Below are positions 7,899 to 17,328 of a stretch of 64,000 bases of DNA, piece by piece; position 1 is the first letter of the stretch; each line of letters starts with the position of its first letter. The notes under the pieces were generated by a model, which saw only the letters and a program-made list of their open reading frames with translations, had not been told where the DNA came from and did no database searches. The translations under genes and the position numbers were made by a program. Origin of the DNA: Streptomyces beigongshangae (GTDB taxonomy: Bacteria; Actinomycetota; Actinomycetes; Streptomycetales; Streptomycetaceae); NCBI RefSeq assembly GCF_019710745.1, contig NZ_JAHKJW010000004.1, positions 62,001-126,000 of the forward strand, read 5' to 3'.

Positions 7899-9623
7899 CT
7901 ACTCCGGCGCGCCGCCGAAGCGCTCCTTGTACGTTTCCAGGTCCTCGTCCGTGATCTTGGCGAAGAGGACCGGGGGGACCGTGAAGGGGGTGCCGGCCGG
8001 GACCGAGTCCAGGGTGCGGGCCTCTTCCGCGGTCACCCAGGACGCCGTGTCGGACGGCAGGGCGAAGGCCGCGCGCATGGCGGCGGACGAGGACGGGATG
8101 AAGGGTTCCGAGACCACCGCGTACAGGTGGATCAGGTTCATCGCCGTGCGGAGCGTGAGGGCCGCGCCCTCCGGGTTCGTCTTGATCTCCAGCCAGGGGG
8201 CCTTCTCCTCCAGGTAGGAGTTGCCCACCGACCACAGCGCGCGCAGGGCCGTCGCCGCCTTGCGGAACTGGAGCGCCTCCATCTGGGTCTCGTACTCGGC
8301 GAGAAGGGACGCGATCTCCTCGCCGAGCCTCGCCTCGGGGTCGCCCGCCGCCGCGCCCGCCGGGACCTCCTCGCCGAAGCGCTTCTTCGAGAAGGACAGG
8401 ACGCGGTTGACGAAGTTGCCGAGGGTGTCGGCGAGGTCCTTGTTCACCGTCGCCGTGAAGTGCTCCCACGTGAACGACGCGTCGTCCGACTCGGGCGCGT
8501 TGGCGATCAGGAAGTAGCGCCAGTAGTCCGCGGGGAGGATGTCCAGGGCCTGGTCGGTGAAGACGCCCCGCTTCTGCGACGTGGAGAACTTGCCCCCGTA
8601 GTACGTCAGCCAGTTGAACGCCTTGAGCTGGTCGACCTTCTTCCACGGCTCCCGTACGCCCATCTCCGTGGCCGGGAACATCACGCTGTGGAAGGGGACG
8701 TTGTCCTTCGCCATGAACTCCGTGTAGCGCACGTCCGACGCGCCCGCCGGCTCGTACCACCACGACTTCCAGTCCCGGTTCTCCTCCGGGGCCGCGTCCG
8801 CCCACTCCTTCGTCGACCCGATGTACTCGATCGGCGCGTCGAACCAGACGTAGAAGACCTTGCCCTCCGCCGCCAGCTCCGGCCACGTGTCGGCCGGGAC
8901 CGGCACGCCCCAGTCCAGGTCACGGGTGATCGCCCGGTCGTGCAGGCCCTCGGTCAGCCACTTGCGGGCGATGGAGGAGGCGAGCTGCGGCCACTCGTCG
9001 GAGACCTGGTCGATCCATGCCTCCACCTCGCCCTGCAGCTTCGACTGGAGGAGGAAGAGGTGCTTCGTCTCGCGCACTTCGAGTTCCGTCGAACCCGAGA
9101 TCGCCGACCGCGGCTCGATCAGGTCGGTCGGGTCCAGGACGCGCGTGCAGTTCTCGCACTGGTCACCGCGCGCCTTGTCGTAACCGCAGTGCGGGCAGGT
9201 GCCCTCGACGTAGCGGTCGGGCAGGAAGCGGCCGTCGGCGGGCGAGTACACCTGCCGGATCGCGCGCTCCTCGATGAAGCCGTTCTCGTTCAGCCTGCGG
9301 GCGAAGTGCTGCGTCAGCTCGGCGTTCTGCGGGGAGGAGCTGCGGCCGAAGTGGTCGAAGGCGAGCTGGAAGCCGTCGTAGATCGCCTTCTGCGCGTCAT
9401 GGGCCCCGGCGCAGAACTCGGCGACCGGCAGGCCCTGCTCCTTCGCCGCCAGTTCGGCCGGGGTGCCGTGCTCGTCCGTCGCGCAGATGTAGAGGACGTC
9501 GTGGCCGCGCTGGCGGAGGTACCTGGCGTACACGTCCGCCGGGAGCATGGACCCCACCATGTTGCCCAGGTGCTTGATCCCGTTGATGTACGGAAGGGCG
9601 CTGGTGATGAGGTGTCGAGCCAT
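7899..9623 (-). CDS. metG: Methionyl-tRNA synthetase
   Basis: 574 residues; charges initiator and elongator tRNA-Met in the cytosol. The start is [21 protein letters not shown], containing the HIGH-type signature (HLGN, residues 18-21). A knuckle [17 protein letters not shown] (about residues 135-155) binds zinc. The KMSKS loop appears as KFSTSQ, the form seen in actinobacterial MetG. The anticodon-binding domain ends near residue 560 and there is no C-terminal tRNA-binding extension. An in-frame reading 32 codons longer exists upstream but the chosen ATG gives the conserved N-terminus. It lies downstream of the VWA gene on the same strand with a 208-bp gap, so is likely transcribed on its own. 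Confidence 0.97.
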   Translation of the reverse strand: MARHLITSALPYINGIKHLGNMVGSMLPADVYARYLRQRGHDVLYICATDEHGTPAELAAKEQGLPVAEFCAGAHDAQKAIYDGFQLAFDHFGRSSSPQNAELTQHFARRLNENGFIEERAIRQVYSPADGRFLPDRYVEGTCPHCGYDKARGDQCENCTRVLDPTDLIEPRSAISGSTELEVRETKHLFLLQSKLQGEVEAWIDQVSDEWPQLASSIARKWLTEGLHDRAITRDLDWGVPVPADTWPELAAEGKVFYVWFDAPIEYIGSTKEWADAAPEENRDWKSWWYEPAGASDVRYTEFMAKDNVPFHSVMFPATEMGVREPWKKVDQLKAFNWLTYYGGKFSTSQKRGVFTDQALDILPADYWRYFLIANAPESDDASFTWEHFTATVNKDLADTLGNFVNRVLSFSKKRFGEEVPAGAAAGDPEARLGEEIASLLAEYETQMEALQFRKAATALRALWSVGNSYLEEKAPWLEIKTNPEGAALTLRTAMNLIHLYAVVSEPFIPSSSAAMRAAFALPSDTASWVTAEEARTLDSVPAGTPFTVPPVLFAKITDEDLETYKERFGGAPE

Positions 9624-9725
9624 TGCGGGCTGCTCCCGAGTCGCTACGTGGGGTGACGGAGGGCCGGATGGTGCTTCGGCCGTCGGCCGTCTTACGAACC
9701 TTGAAATCGTAGCCGACACGGGTGG

Positions 9726-9764
9726 GCCGCCCGCTCCTCGTTTTACGGGACGAGAAGGGGCGGC
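9726..9764. terminator. Hairpin between VWA gene and metG
   Basis: GCCGCCC and GGGCGGC arms enclosing a second small pair (CTCGT/ACGAG) around TTTTACGGG. The stem is interrupted and there is no T-tail, so termination is plausible but not certain. Confidence 0.4.
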
Positions 9765-9831
9765 CGGGGTGTGGGGGTGAGGAGGGGGAGGAGAGGGGGC
9801 TGAGAGGGCTGAGGGGCGGGGGAGGCGGAGG

Positions 9832-11691
9832 TTACGGGCGCCAGTTCGCCAGTACGCCCTCGTAGACCTCCGTGTCCGTGAGCTCGCGGGGCGTCGGGCC
9901 CGCGTGGAAGAAGGCGGTGTTGTCCGTCTTCAGCTTGCGCAGGTAGTCGAATGCCTTGTTGTCGTGCTCGCCGAACGCGATGAAGGAGAAGAAGAGACCG
10001 GGGTGGCTCTTCGCCGCGTCCGTGAGGGACTGGGTGGCCGGGGTCTTGGCGTCGGGAGCACCGTCCGTCTGGAAGACGACGAGGCCGGGGGCCGTGGGGG
10101 TGCCGGCCTTCTCGTGCAGGGCGATCACTTCCTGCACGGCCGCGTGATAGCTCGTACGTCCCATACGGCCGAGGCCGGCGTGGAGTTCGTCGATCTTGTT
10201 CTCGTGCTCGGCGAGGGTGAGCTCGCCGGTGCCGTCCAGCTCCGTGGAGAAGAAGACGACCTGGACGTTCGCCTCCGGCACCAGGTGGGCGGCGAGCGCG
10301 AGGGTCTGCTCGCCGAGCGCCTGCGCGGAGCCGTCCTTGTAGTACGGACGCATCGACGCGGAGCGGTCCAGCACGAGGTAGACCCTGGCGCGGGTGCCGG
10401 TCAGGCCCTGGTTCTCCAGGGCGGTGGCGGCGGCCTTGTAGGCGGAGAGGAGACCGGGGGCGTGGGACTCGATGTCGGGGAGGGGAGTGGCCGGGGCGGC
10501 TGCGGTGGCCGGGGTGGCCTCTTCTGCCTCTGCGTTCTCGACGCCGTCCGCGTCCTCCGCGTCCTTCGCGTTCTCCGCCTTCTCCGCCTTCTCGGTGGCG
10601 GGCTCGGCCGCGGTACCGGCTTCGGATTCGGCTTCGGCCGGCTTCTGCTCGGTCTGGTCGTCGGCGGCGACGGAGGCGGCCGACGGTTCGTCCGCCTCCG
10701 CGGTGGGCGTCTCGGGCTCCGACACCGCCTCGGCGACCGCGGCCTTCACCTCGGCCTCGGCCTCGACGGCCTTCTCCGCGGCGGCTTCGGCCTCCTCGTC
10801 GGAGGCGACGGTGGGCTCGGGCTCGGGAGTGGTCTCGGGCTCCGGGACGAGTTGGATGATCAGCTCGGGCTCCGCAGCGGCTTCGGCATGCGTGGCGGGC
10901 TCCGACTCCGGCTTCGGCTCCGGCTCCGTGTCGGCTGCGGCTGCGGCTGCGGGCTCGGGCTTCGGCTCGGGGGCGGCCTCGGCGGTGACGGGCTCGGGCT
11001 CAGCCTTCGGCTCCGGTGCCGTCCCGGCAGCGGCCTCGGCCTTCGCTTCCGGCTCCGGTTCAGGCTCGGGGGCTGCTTCGGCTTTCGCGGCGGGCTTCGG
11101 CTCGGACTTCTTCCGCTCCGGCTCCGCGTCGGGCTCGGCCGCCACCGGCTCCGGCTCGGGAGCGGTCTCGGCCTTCGCGGCCGGCTCCGGCTCCGCCGCC
11201 GTCTCGGCTACGGGCTCGCTCTTCGCCTCGGACTCCGTCGCCTCAGCCTCAGCCTCGGGCTTCGCCTCCACCTCGGGCTCGGGCTTCGCAGCCGTGGCGG
11301 GCTCCGGCTCGACGGCAGGCTCGGCCTTCGCCTCGGCTGTCTCCTCCGCGGGCTTCGCCTCAGCTTCGGGCTCCGGCTCGGACTTCCGCTCGGTCGGCGC
11401 AGGCGCAGCCGCCTGCTTCGGGACCGTCACGTTGTCGAACGCCGCCGAGACGAGGTCGTCCACCACGGACGCCTTGCGCTCGGTCCGGTGCTCGGCCTCG
11501 CGCTCGGCAGCCGGCGCGGGGACGGACGCCTCGGGCTCGGCTGCCGCGGGCGTGGGCTCGGGAGCCGTCTCCTGCCGGGCCGCCGGCACGGTCGGCTCGG
11601 CGGTGGCAGAGGTGGAGGGGTCCGCGGCAGCGGCAGACTCTCCCTTGCGTGACTTTCCGAACGCATTCCGCAGGCGGGTGAGAATGCCCAT
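9832..11691 (-). CDS. TerF-type VWA-domain protein with long Ala/Glu/Pro-rich N-terminal tract
   Basis: 619 residues. The N-terminus ([19 protein letters not shown]) is short and basic. Residues about 25-400 are almost only Ala, Glu, Pro, Lys and Thr in degenerate EPE/AEA repeats, an extended acidic tract. The last 210 residues form a vWA domain of the type found in tellurium-resistance proteins (TerF): [11 protein letters not shown] carries the MIDAS DxSxS motif, with GRTSYHAA and FQTDGAPD as further metal-binding positions. A separate terD gene lies far away at 50.1 kb. The long acidic arm is much larger than needed for the domain and varies in repeat number by its nature. Function probably in stress or calcium-linked protein assembly, by family. 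Confidence 0.85.
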   Translation of the reverse strand: MGILTRLRNAFGKSRKGESAAAADPSTSATAEPTVPAARQETAPEPTPAAAEPEASVPAPAAEREAEHRTERKASVVDDLVSAAFDNVTVPKQAAAPAPTERKSEPEPEAEAKPAEETAEAKAEPAVEPEPATAAKPEPEVEAKPEAEAEATESEAKSEPVAETAAEPEPAAKAETAPEPEPVAAEPDAEPERKKSEPKPAAKAEAAPEPEPEPEAKAEAAAGTAPEPKAEPEPVTAEAAPEPKPEPAAAAAADTEPEPKPESEPATHAEAAAEPELIIQLVPEPETTPEPEPTVASDEEAEAAAEKAVEAEAEVKAAVAEAVSEPETPTAEADEPSAASVAADDQTEQKPAEAESEAGTAAEPATEKAEKAENAKDAEDADGVENAEAEEATPATAAAPATPLPDIESHAPGLLSAYKAAATALENQGLTGTRARVYLVLDRSASMRPYYKDGSAQALGEQTLALAAHLVPEANVQVVFFSTELDGTGELTLAEHENKIDELHAGLGRMGRTSYHAAVQEVIALHEKAGTPTAPGLVVFQTDGAPDAKTPATQSLTDAAKSHPGLFFSFIAFGEHDNKAFDYLRKLKTDNTAFFHAGPTPRELTDTEVYEGVLANWRP

Positions 11692-11801
11692 GTGCGCAAC
11701 CCTTCGCATGAGTTGTTTCCGTCGATCCCTGGCCAGGACGGACACGTAAGGTTATCCGCAGGATTCGGGGATCTTGGGCAGGGTCGCCGATGCCTGTCAA
11801 C

Positions 11802-11820
11802 TTAGGTACGCCTTACCTTC
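11802..11820. promoter_or_regulatory. Candidate iron box (DmdR/IdeR type)
   Basis: TTAGGTACGCCTTACCTTC matches 16 of 19 positions of the published degenerate actinobacterial iron-box consensus TWAGGTTAGSCTNACCTWA. It lies 33 bp upstream of the PHO box and 118 bp upstream of phoX, and about 110 bp upstream of the divergent VWA gene, so the target is not settled. Confidence 0.5.
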
Positions 11821-11852
11821 CCTTTGCCTTGGCGCCCCTGCGGACCGATGGG

Positions 11853-11874
11853 GTTCACCGATCGTTCACCTTCT
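11853..11874 (+). promoter_or_regulatory. PHO box (PhoP binding site)
   Basis: Two 11-bp direct repeat units, each beginning GTTCACC (GTTCACCGATC then GTTCACCTTCT), exactly the form of the Streptomyces PhoP core operator. It is 28 bp upstream of a TAGCGT -10 hexamer (11902-11907), the position of an activator site. This supports phosphate-starvation control of the phoX gene. Confidence 0.8.
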
Positions 11875-11937
11875 GGCTGCGCCCTCGCACGGGTGTGCCC
11901 CTAGCGTCGCGACAGACACAGACATAGGGGAGTGAAC

Positions 11938-14031
11938 GTGCGCAACCTGCTGCCGCTGATCGGCCCGACCGGATCACACCCGGGCGGCCGTTCCGAGATG
12001 ACCTGCCGCTACCGCTGTGGTGACGCCTGCTTCCACCCGGCGCCCAACACCAGCGCCAACGAATACGTCGGCGACGTCATCGCCGGGGCGCTCAGCCGCC
12101 GGTCCATGATGCGCGCCGCCGCCGCGGTGACCGTGACCACGGCGGCCGGGAGCGCGGTCCTCGGCGCCGGCGCGGCCCCCGCCGCGGCCGCCCCCGCCCC
12201 CGCCGCGAAGGGCTCGCACGGGTCGCACGGCGCGCACGGTTCGAAGGGCAAGGCAGCCCGCGGCCTGCGCTTCACCCCCGTCGCGCCGAACACCGCCGAC
12301 GCCGTGACCGTCCCCGAGGGCTACGGCCAGAACGTGGTCATCCGCTGGGGCGAGCCCATCCTGCGCGGCGCCCCGGCCTTCGACCCGGACAGGCAGACCG
12401 CCAAGGCGCAGGCGGGCCAGTTCGGCTACAACTGCGACTTCCTCGCCCTGCTCCCGCTGCCGGGCGAGCGCGGCCGCCAGCTGCTCGTGGCGAACCACGA
12501 GTACACGGACGAGGTCCTGATGTTCAAGGGCTACGACCCCGCCAACCCGACCCGCGAGCAGGTGGAGATCGCCTGGGCCGCCCACGGTCTGGGTGTCGTC
12601 GTGGTCGAGGAGGACCGGCGCAGCGGCAAGCTCACCGCCGTGCCCCGCCACCACCTCAACCGGCGGGTGACCGCGACCACCGAGTTCCGGGTGACGGGTC
12701 CCGCGGCCGGTTCGGAGCTGCTCAGGACCTCCGCCGACCCGACCGGCAAGAAGGTCCTCGGCACGCTCAACAACTGCGCAGGCGGCGAGACCCCGTGGGG
12801 CACGACGCTGCACGGCGAGGAGAACTTCAACCAGTACTTCGCCAACGGCAGCCGGACGACCGACACCCGCTACGGCATCGGCACCGGGACCACCGAGCGC
12901 AAGTGGGAGCGGTTCGACAAGCGCTTCGACATCGCCCAGGAGCCGAACGAGGTGCACCGCTTCGGCTACATCGTCGAGCTGGACCCGTACGACCCCACCT
13001 CCACGCCCCGCAAGCGCACCGCGCTCGGCCGGTTCAAGCACGAGGGCGCGACCATCCGCCTCACGGACGACGGCCGCCCGGTCGCCTACACGGGCGACGA
13101 CGAGCGCTTCGACTACATGTACAAGTTCGTCGGCAGCAAGCGGATGCGCCACGGCAACAGCCGCGCCGCCCGCGAGCACAACATGACCCTGCTCGACGAG
13201 GGCACGCTGTACGTCGCCAAGCTCACCGGCGACTCCCCGGCCATCGAGGTCGACGGCACCGGCAAGCTCCCGGCCGACGGCGAGTTCGACGGCGGCGGCA
13301 CGTGGATCCCGCTGGCCACGGCCACCGCCAAGGGCGCCGTCTCGCACGTCCCGGGCATGACCGCCGAGGAGGTGTACGTCTTCACGCGTCTCGCCGGCGA
13401 CAAGGTGGGCGCCACGAAGATGGACCGCCCCGAGGACATCCAGCCCTCCCCGCACACCGGCAAGGTGTACGTCGCCCTGACGAACAACACCAACCGCGGT
13501 GTCGGCTCCAACGCCAAGGCGGACGAGGCCAACCCGCGCAACGCCAACAAGCACGGGCACGTCCTGGAGCTGACCGAGCGCCGCAACCGCGCCGACGCCA
13601 CGAGCTTCGCCTGGTCGCTGTTCCTGGTCGCGGGCGACCCGAAGGACCCGGCCACGTACTTCGCGGGCTACCCGAAGGACAAGGTCAGCCAGATCTCCTG
13701 CCCGGACAACGTGGCCTTCGACCCGCACGGCAACCTGTGGATCTCCACCGACGGCGCCCAGCTCGGCTCCCACGACGGCCTGTTCGGCGTGGCGACGAAG
13801 GGCGAGCGGCGCGGTGAGCTGAAGCAGTTCCTGACCGTGCCGAAGGGCGCCGAGACCTGCGGCCCGATCGTCCAGGACCGCCGCGTCCTGGTGGCGGTCC
13901 AGCACCCGGGCGAGATCACCGGCGCCACCGTCGAGAACCCGGCCAGCACCTGGCCCGACGGTCCCGGCAGGATCGTCCGCCCGGCGGTCGTGGCCGTCTG
14001 GCGCAAGGACGGCCAGGACATCGGCGTCTGA
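11938..14031 (+). CDS. phoX: PhoX-type (DUF839) secreted alkaline phosphatase
   Basis: 697 residues, exported by the Tat route: RRSMMRAAAA followed by a hydrophobic stretch and AAAAPA. The mature part is a DUF839/PhoX beta-propeller with LHGEENFNQYF, FEHEG-type FKHEGATI, DDERFDYMYKFV and CPDNVAFDP motifs seen in this family. PhoX enzymes hydrolyse phosphomonoesters outside the cell and use iron and calcium as cofactors. A GTG six bases upstream (11932) is possible, but AGGGGAG at 11926-11932 fits the 11938 GTG better. The promoter carries a PHO box and a nearby candidate iron box. A strong hairpin follows the stop. Confidence 0.88.
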   Translation: MRNLLPLIGPTGSHPGGRSEMTCRYRCGDACFHPAPNTSANEYVGDVIAGALSRRSMMRAAAAVTVTTAAGSAVLGAGAAPAAAAPAPAAKGSHGSHGAHGSKGKAARGLRFTPVAPNTADAVTVPEGYGQNVVIRWGEPILRGAPAFDPDRQTAKAQAGQFGYNCDFLALLPLPGERGRQLLVANHEYTDEVLMFKGYDPANPTREQVEIAWAAHGLGVVVVEEDRRSGKLTAVPRHHLNRRVTATTEFRVTGPAAGSELLRTSADPTGKKVLGTLNNCAGGETPWGTTLHGEENFNQYFANGSRTTDTRYGIGTGTTERKWERFDKRFDIAQEPNEVHRFGYIVELDPYDPTSTPRKRTALGRFKHEGATIRLTDDGRPVAYTGDDERFDYMYKFVGSKRMRHGNSRAAREHNMTLLDEGTLYVAKLTGDSPAIEVDGTGKLPADGEFDGGGTWIPLATATAKGAVSHVPGMTAEEVYVFTRLAGDKVGATKMDRPEDIQPSPHTGKVYVALTNNTNRGVGSNAKADEANPRNANKHGHVLELTERRNRADATSFAWSLFLVAGDPKDPATYFAGYPKDKVSQISCPDNVAFDPHGNLWISTDGAQLGSHDGLFGVATKGERRGELKQFLTVPKGAETCGPIVQDRRVLVAVQHPGEITGATVENPASTWPDGPGRIVRPAVVAVWRKDGQDIGV

Positions 14032-14033
14032 CA

Positions 14034-14074
14034 CGAGTGGGGGCACCCCGTCCTTGACGGGGTGCCCCCACTCG
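14034..14074. terminator. Bidirectional terminator hairpin after phoX
   Basis: Perfect 19-bp inverted repeat (CGAGTGGGGGCACCCCGTC and its complement) with a 3-nt loop, starting 2 bp after the phoX stop and 18 bp before the convergent LysR gene end. Symmetry allows action on both strands. Confidence 0.85.
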
Positions 14075-14092
14075 TCGGGGACGCTCCCGCCC

Positions 14093-15016
14093 TCACACCC
14101 CCACCAGATCCAGCCACTCCCCATAGCCGGGTGCCTCCCGTGCGACCTCTGCGTACGCCTCCCAGAGCTCGGGGAAGACGAGGTCCAGCTCCCCTTCCGT
14201 ACGCGCCGCGAGCAGCAGCCGGACCCCCAGCGGGTCCCCCTGGATCCGCCGCACCGCCATCTCCGGCCTTACCTGGCACGTCGGCTGGCACACCGTGACG
14301 ACCTCACCGGTGGCGACCAGCGAGGCGGCCGTGTGGTAGTCCCCGTGCAGTACCCGCGGCCGCAGCCCCGCCGCCCGCAGCATGCGGTGCACGGCGTCCC
14401 ACTCGCCGTCGACCGTCGGATCGATCATCCACCGGTCCCCGGCCAGGTCGGAGAGCTGCACCTCCTCGCGCGCGGCCGCCGGATGGTCGGCCGGCAGGGA
14501 GACGAACTGCGGCTCGCGTTCGATCAGGACGCGCAGCGCGAGCCCGTCCGGCACCCGCAGCGGACTGCCCTCGACCTCGTGCACGAAGGCCACGTCGAGC
14601 CGTCCGTCGGCGAGCATGCGCAGCAGGGCGTTCGGGGAGACGTCCATCTGCAGGACCGGCTCCCGCTGCTGTGCGCGCAGCCGCCGCAGCCAGCCCGCGA
14701 GGGCGCGGCTGGCGGTGGAGCCGATACGCAGCTGCGGCCCGTCGGCGTCCGTCGCGGCGGCCCGGGCCTCCGCGACCAGGGCCCGCATTTCGGCCACCAG
14801 CGGCCGGGCGCGGCCGAGGACGACCAGGCCCAGCGGGGTCGGCCGGCAGCCGGTGCGCTCGCGGAGGAAGAGGGGGCCGCCGAGCTCCTGCTCGATGCGT
14901 TTGAGCTGGGTGCTCAACGAGGGTTGTGACACGCCGAGCTGCCGGGCGGCCCGGTGCAGGCTGCCGGTGTCGGCTATGGCGCACAGCGCGCGGAGGTGCC
15001 TCACCTCGAGGTCCAT
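14093..15016 (-). CDS. snpR: LysR-family regulator divergent from snapalysin gene
   Basis: 307 residues starting MDLEVRHLRALCAIADTGS, the classical LysR winged-HTH (residues 1-60) followed by the inducer-binding domain (residues 90-295). It is divergent from a snapalysin-type metalloprotease gene, the same arrangement as snpR/snpA (also called mprR/mprA) of Streptomyces, where the LysR protein activates the protease. A LysR-type inverted repeat lies between them (15105-15121). The inducer is unknown. The symbol is assigned from gene context and family. Confidence 0.85.
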   Translation of the reverse strand: MDLEVRHLRALCAIADTGSLHRAARQLGVSQPSLSTQLKRIEQELGGPLFLRERTGCRPTPLGLVVLGRARPLVAEMRALVAEARAAATDADGPQLRIGSTASRALAGWLRRLRAQQREPVLQMDVSPNALLRMLADGRLDVAFVHEVEGSPLRVPDGLALRVLIEREPQFVSLPADHPAAAREEVQLSDLAGDRWMIDPTVDGEWDAVHRMLRAAGLRPRVLHGDYHTAASLVATGEVVTVCQPTCQVRPEMAVRRIQGDPLGVRLLLAARTEGELDLVFPELWEAYAEVAREAPGYGEWLDLVGV

Positions 15017-15104
15017 GGCGTCGGAGCCTAAAGCGGAAGTATGGCTTTCACCAGACGCACAAACCCTCCTCAAAAGAGGCGACTTGGCTGATCGTTTCCG
15101 AACG

Positions 15105-15121
15105 GATAGGTGCGTCCTATC
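15105..15121. promoter_or_regulatory. LysR-type operator between snpR and snpA
   Basis: GATAGG-TGCGT-CCTATC, perfect 6-bp arms, containing the ATA-N9-TAT (T-N11-A) pattern typical of LysR sites. It is 82 bp before snpA and 89 bp before snpR, fitting activation of one gene and autoregulation of the other. Confidence 0.7.
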
Positions 15122-15202
15122 ACCGTTTGGCATCATCACAGCGGCCTCACGGACGCCGAAACTCACCGATGACGACTTCACCCCCCACGCAAGGAGTCAT
15201 CG

Positions 15203-15886
15203 ATGCGACTGTCCACCCCCCTGCTCTCCGCCGCGGTCGGCCTCGGCCTCACCGCCGCCGCGCTCGGCACCGTCCCGGCCGCCGCGGCCCCGGCGCCGGA
15301 GCCGGCGTCCGCCGCCTCCACCGTCTCCACCGCGGGTTCCTTCGCGGGCTACAACGGTTCCGGCGAGGAGGCGAAGGCCAATCAGGCATTCTTCGACGCC
15401 GTGCTGAAGTCCGTGGCGGAGCAGCGTGCCGCGAACCCGAAGTCCACCGCCGCCGTCACCGTCACCTACAACGCCTCGGCCGCGCCGACCTTCGCCTCCC
15501 AGATAGCCCGCAGTACGCAGATCTGGAACAGCTCCGTCACCAACGTCAGACTCCAGGCCGGCACCAGCGGGGCGAACTTCACGTACCGCGAGGGCAACGA
15601 CTCGCGCGGTTCGTACGCCTCCACGGACGGGCACGGACGCGGCTACATCTTCCTCGACTACCGGCAGAACCAGCAGTACAACTCCACCCGGGTGACCGCC
15701 CACGAGACCGGGCACGTGCTCGGGCTCCCCGACCACTACTCCGGGCCGTGCAGCGAGTTGATGTCGGGCGGCGGTCCGGGCACGTCCTGCACGAACGCGA
15801 CCCCCAACGCGGCGGAGCGGGCGCGGGTCAACCAGCTCTGGGCCAACGGCCTCGCGAAGGCGCTGGCGAAGGTCAACCAGGACTAG
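15203..15886 (+). CDS. snpA: Snapalysin (small secreted neutral metalloprotease, M7)
   Basis: 227-residue precursor: Sec signal peptide (residues 1-28, ending AAAA), propeptide of about 50 residues, then the mature protease. The zinc site [13 protein letters not shown] (HExxHxxGxxD) is the metzincin variant with Asp as third ligand that defines snapalysin. The mature part ends [10 protein letters not shown]. The enzyme is secreted and cuts milk-type proteins on the amino side of aromatic residues, by family. AAGGAG lies 6 bp upstream of the ATG. Activated, by analogy, by the divergent LysR protein. Confidence 0.95.
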   Translation: MRLSTPLLSAAVGLGLTAAALGTVPAAAAPAPEPASAASTVSTAGSFAGYNGSGEEAKANQAFFDAVLKSVAEQRAANPKSTAAVTVTYNASAAPTFASQIARSTQIWNSSVTNVRLQAGTSGANFTYREGNDSRGSYASTDGHGRGYIFLDYRQNQQYNSTRVTAHETGHVLGLPDHYSGPCSELMSGGGPGTSCTNATPNAAERARVNQLWANGLAKALAKVNQD

Positions 15887-16000
15887 GACCGGGCCGGACC
15901 CGACCGGGCCTGACCCGACCTGACCGGGCCTGACCCGACCGGGCCGTTCTGACCGGGGCCCGCGGGGCCCCCTCGGACGTACCATCCCACCCCCCACGGA

Positions 16001-16036
16001 CGTGGGCCGCCTCTCCTGCACAGAGGGCGGCCCACG
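16001..16036. terminator. Terminator between convergent snpA and nuclease-like gene
   Basis: CGTGGGCCGCCTCT pairs with AGAGGGCGGCCCACG (one bulge) around a short loop. It lies 115 bp after snpA. The preceding 70 bp are a degenerate repeat of CTGACCCGACCGGGC-like units. Confidence 0.75.
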
Positions 16037-16083
16037 TCGTCATGTCCGGGGTCACGGGGTCACGGGGTCATGAGGCCACGGGG

Positions 16084-17166
16084 TCACGGGCTCTTGTTGA
16101 GGGTCAGGTCCACGACGAGCGCCCGGTGGTCGGTGTCCCCGAGGTCCAGGAAACGGGTCCGGTGCGCGGTGAAGCCCCGGGACACCAGGACGTGGTCGAT
16201 CTGGGCGCCCAGGGCCGGGGCCGTCAGGGCGGGCCAGGTCGGGGTGCGGGTGTCGCCGGTCAGGCGGGCGCCGTCCATGAGGCCGGTGTCCAGGATGCGG
16301 CGGAAGGCCGCGTGGTCCTGGGAGGCGTTGAAGTCGCCCGCGACGACCGTGGGGCGGCCGGCGTTCGCGGCGGCGTAGTCGCGCAGGGCGGACAGCTCCT
16401 CGCGCCAGGTGTCCAGGTGTGCCGGGAGCGGCGGCATGGGGTGGGCCAGTTGCAGACGGATCTCGTGCCCGTCCACGTCGGCGGTGGCGCCGGGCATGCC
16501 CATGGTGGCGCGGATGCCCTTCGCCGGCCTGAGGGGGTGGCGGCTGAGGATGACGGAACCGTCGGAACCGGCTCCCTCGACGGCCTGTCGGTAGGGATAG
16601 CCGCCTGCTCCGCTCTTCTCGCTCCCCCCGCTCCCCCCGCCGTTCTTGCCGAGGGTCCGATCCAGTGCCTTCATGCAGGTGTCCTCGCACTCCTGGACGA
16701 AGACGAAGTCGGGGCGCTGCTTCCCGACCGCCTCGATCAGGGCGTCCGTGGCCCGGCCGAACTCGACGTTCGAGGTGAGGACGCGGACCTCGGCGACCGG
16801 TACGCCGCCGGGTTCCATGGTCTTGCCGTACGGCTCGATGTACCAGGCGGTCACACCGAGGGCGGCCACGCCCCAGACGAGTCCGGTGCGCCAGCGGGAC
16901 AGCAGGGCGAACAGGAGGGCCACGCCGGTGGGGGCGAGGAGCCAGGGCAGGAACGCGAGGAGCTGGGGTACGGGGGTGACGGCGTCGGTGTCCGCGATGC
17001 GGCAGCCGAGGACGACGCTCACGCCGAGGAGGAGCAGGCCGGCGAACCAGGCGCCGGCCCGGGTGCGGCCGTGCCGGGGTATCGGGCCCCCGTCGTCCCG
17101 GGTCCACTCGGCCGTCCCGGCCGTCGTGCTCCGCAAGGTCACCCCTTCCGTCCCAGGCGTCTGCAT
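16084..17166 (-). CDS. Membrane-anchored endonuclease/exonuclease/phosphatase-family protein
   Basis: About 360 residues. Three hydrophobic helices near the N-terminus are followed by an endonuclease/exonuclease/phosphatase domain with VLTSNVEFG, FVQECED, SRHPL, VAGDFNASQDHAAF, AQIDHVLV and DTDHRALV, which include the Asn, Glu, Asp and His catalytic positions of the DNase I-like fold. Such membrane proteins in actinobacteria face outside and act on DNA or phosphoesters; the substrate is unknown. The start is uncertain because the 5' end lies in a 10-bp tandem repeat (17161-17200): ATG at 17166, ATG at 17196, or a TTG near 17136 with GGAAGG upstream are all possible. Confidence 0.8.
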   Translation of the reverse strand: MQTPGTEGVTLRSTTAGTAEWTRDDGGPIPRHGRTRAGAWFAGLLLLGVSVVLGCRIADTDAVTPVPQLLAFLPWLLAPTGVALLFALLSRWRTGLVWGVAALGVTAWYIEPYGKTMEPGGVPVAEVRVLTSNVEFGRATDALIEAVGKQRPDFVFVQECEDTCMKALDRTLGKNGGGSGGSEKSGAGGYPYRQAVEGAGSDGSVILSRHPLRPAKGIRATMGMPGATADVDGHEIRLQLAHPMPPLPAHLDTWREELSALRDYAAANAGRPTVVAGDFNASQDHAAFRRILDTGLMDGARLTGDTRTPTWPALTAPALGAQIDHVLVSRGFTAHRTRFLDLGDTDHRALVVDLTLNKSP

Positions 17167-17200
17167 GCGTCTGCATGCGCCTGCATGCGTCTGCATGGAT
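17161..17200. repeat. 10-bp tandem repeat at the start of the nuclease-like gene
   Basis: Four units of CTGCATGCGT (second and fourth with changes). Each repeat adds an in-frame or out-of-frame ATG on the minus strand, so copy number could change the start of the downstream gene. Confidence 0.9.
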
Positions 17201-17328
17201 CTTCTCTCAAAGACGGGGGGAGTGCGTGCGAGGTTGCTCCGCGGGTTCCCGGGGGCCGGCCGGTGAGGGCTGAGCGCGCAGTTCCCCGCGTCCCTGAAAA
17301 GCGGGGCTGCTCCCCGGCCGGCAACCCC

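Noticed and set aside
9904..11652. 582-codon open frame on the plus strand opposite the VWA gene
   Set aside because: It is composed of Gly/Leu/Arg repeats created by the antisense of the Ala/Glu/Pro tract and has no ribosome site or family match.
12795..13817. 340-codon frame inside phoX
   Set aside because: Arg/Ala/His-rich shadow of the phoX coding sequence.
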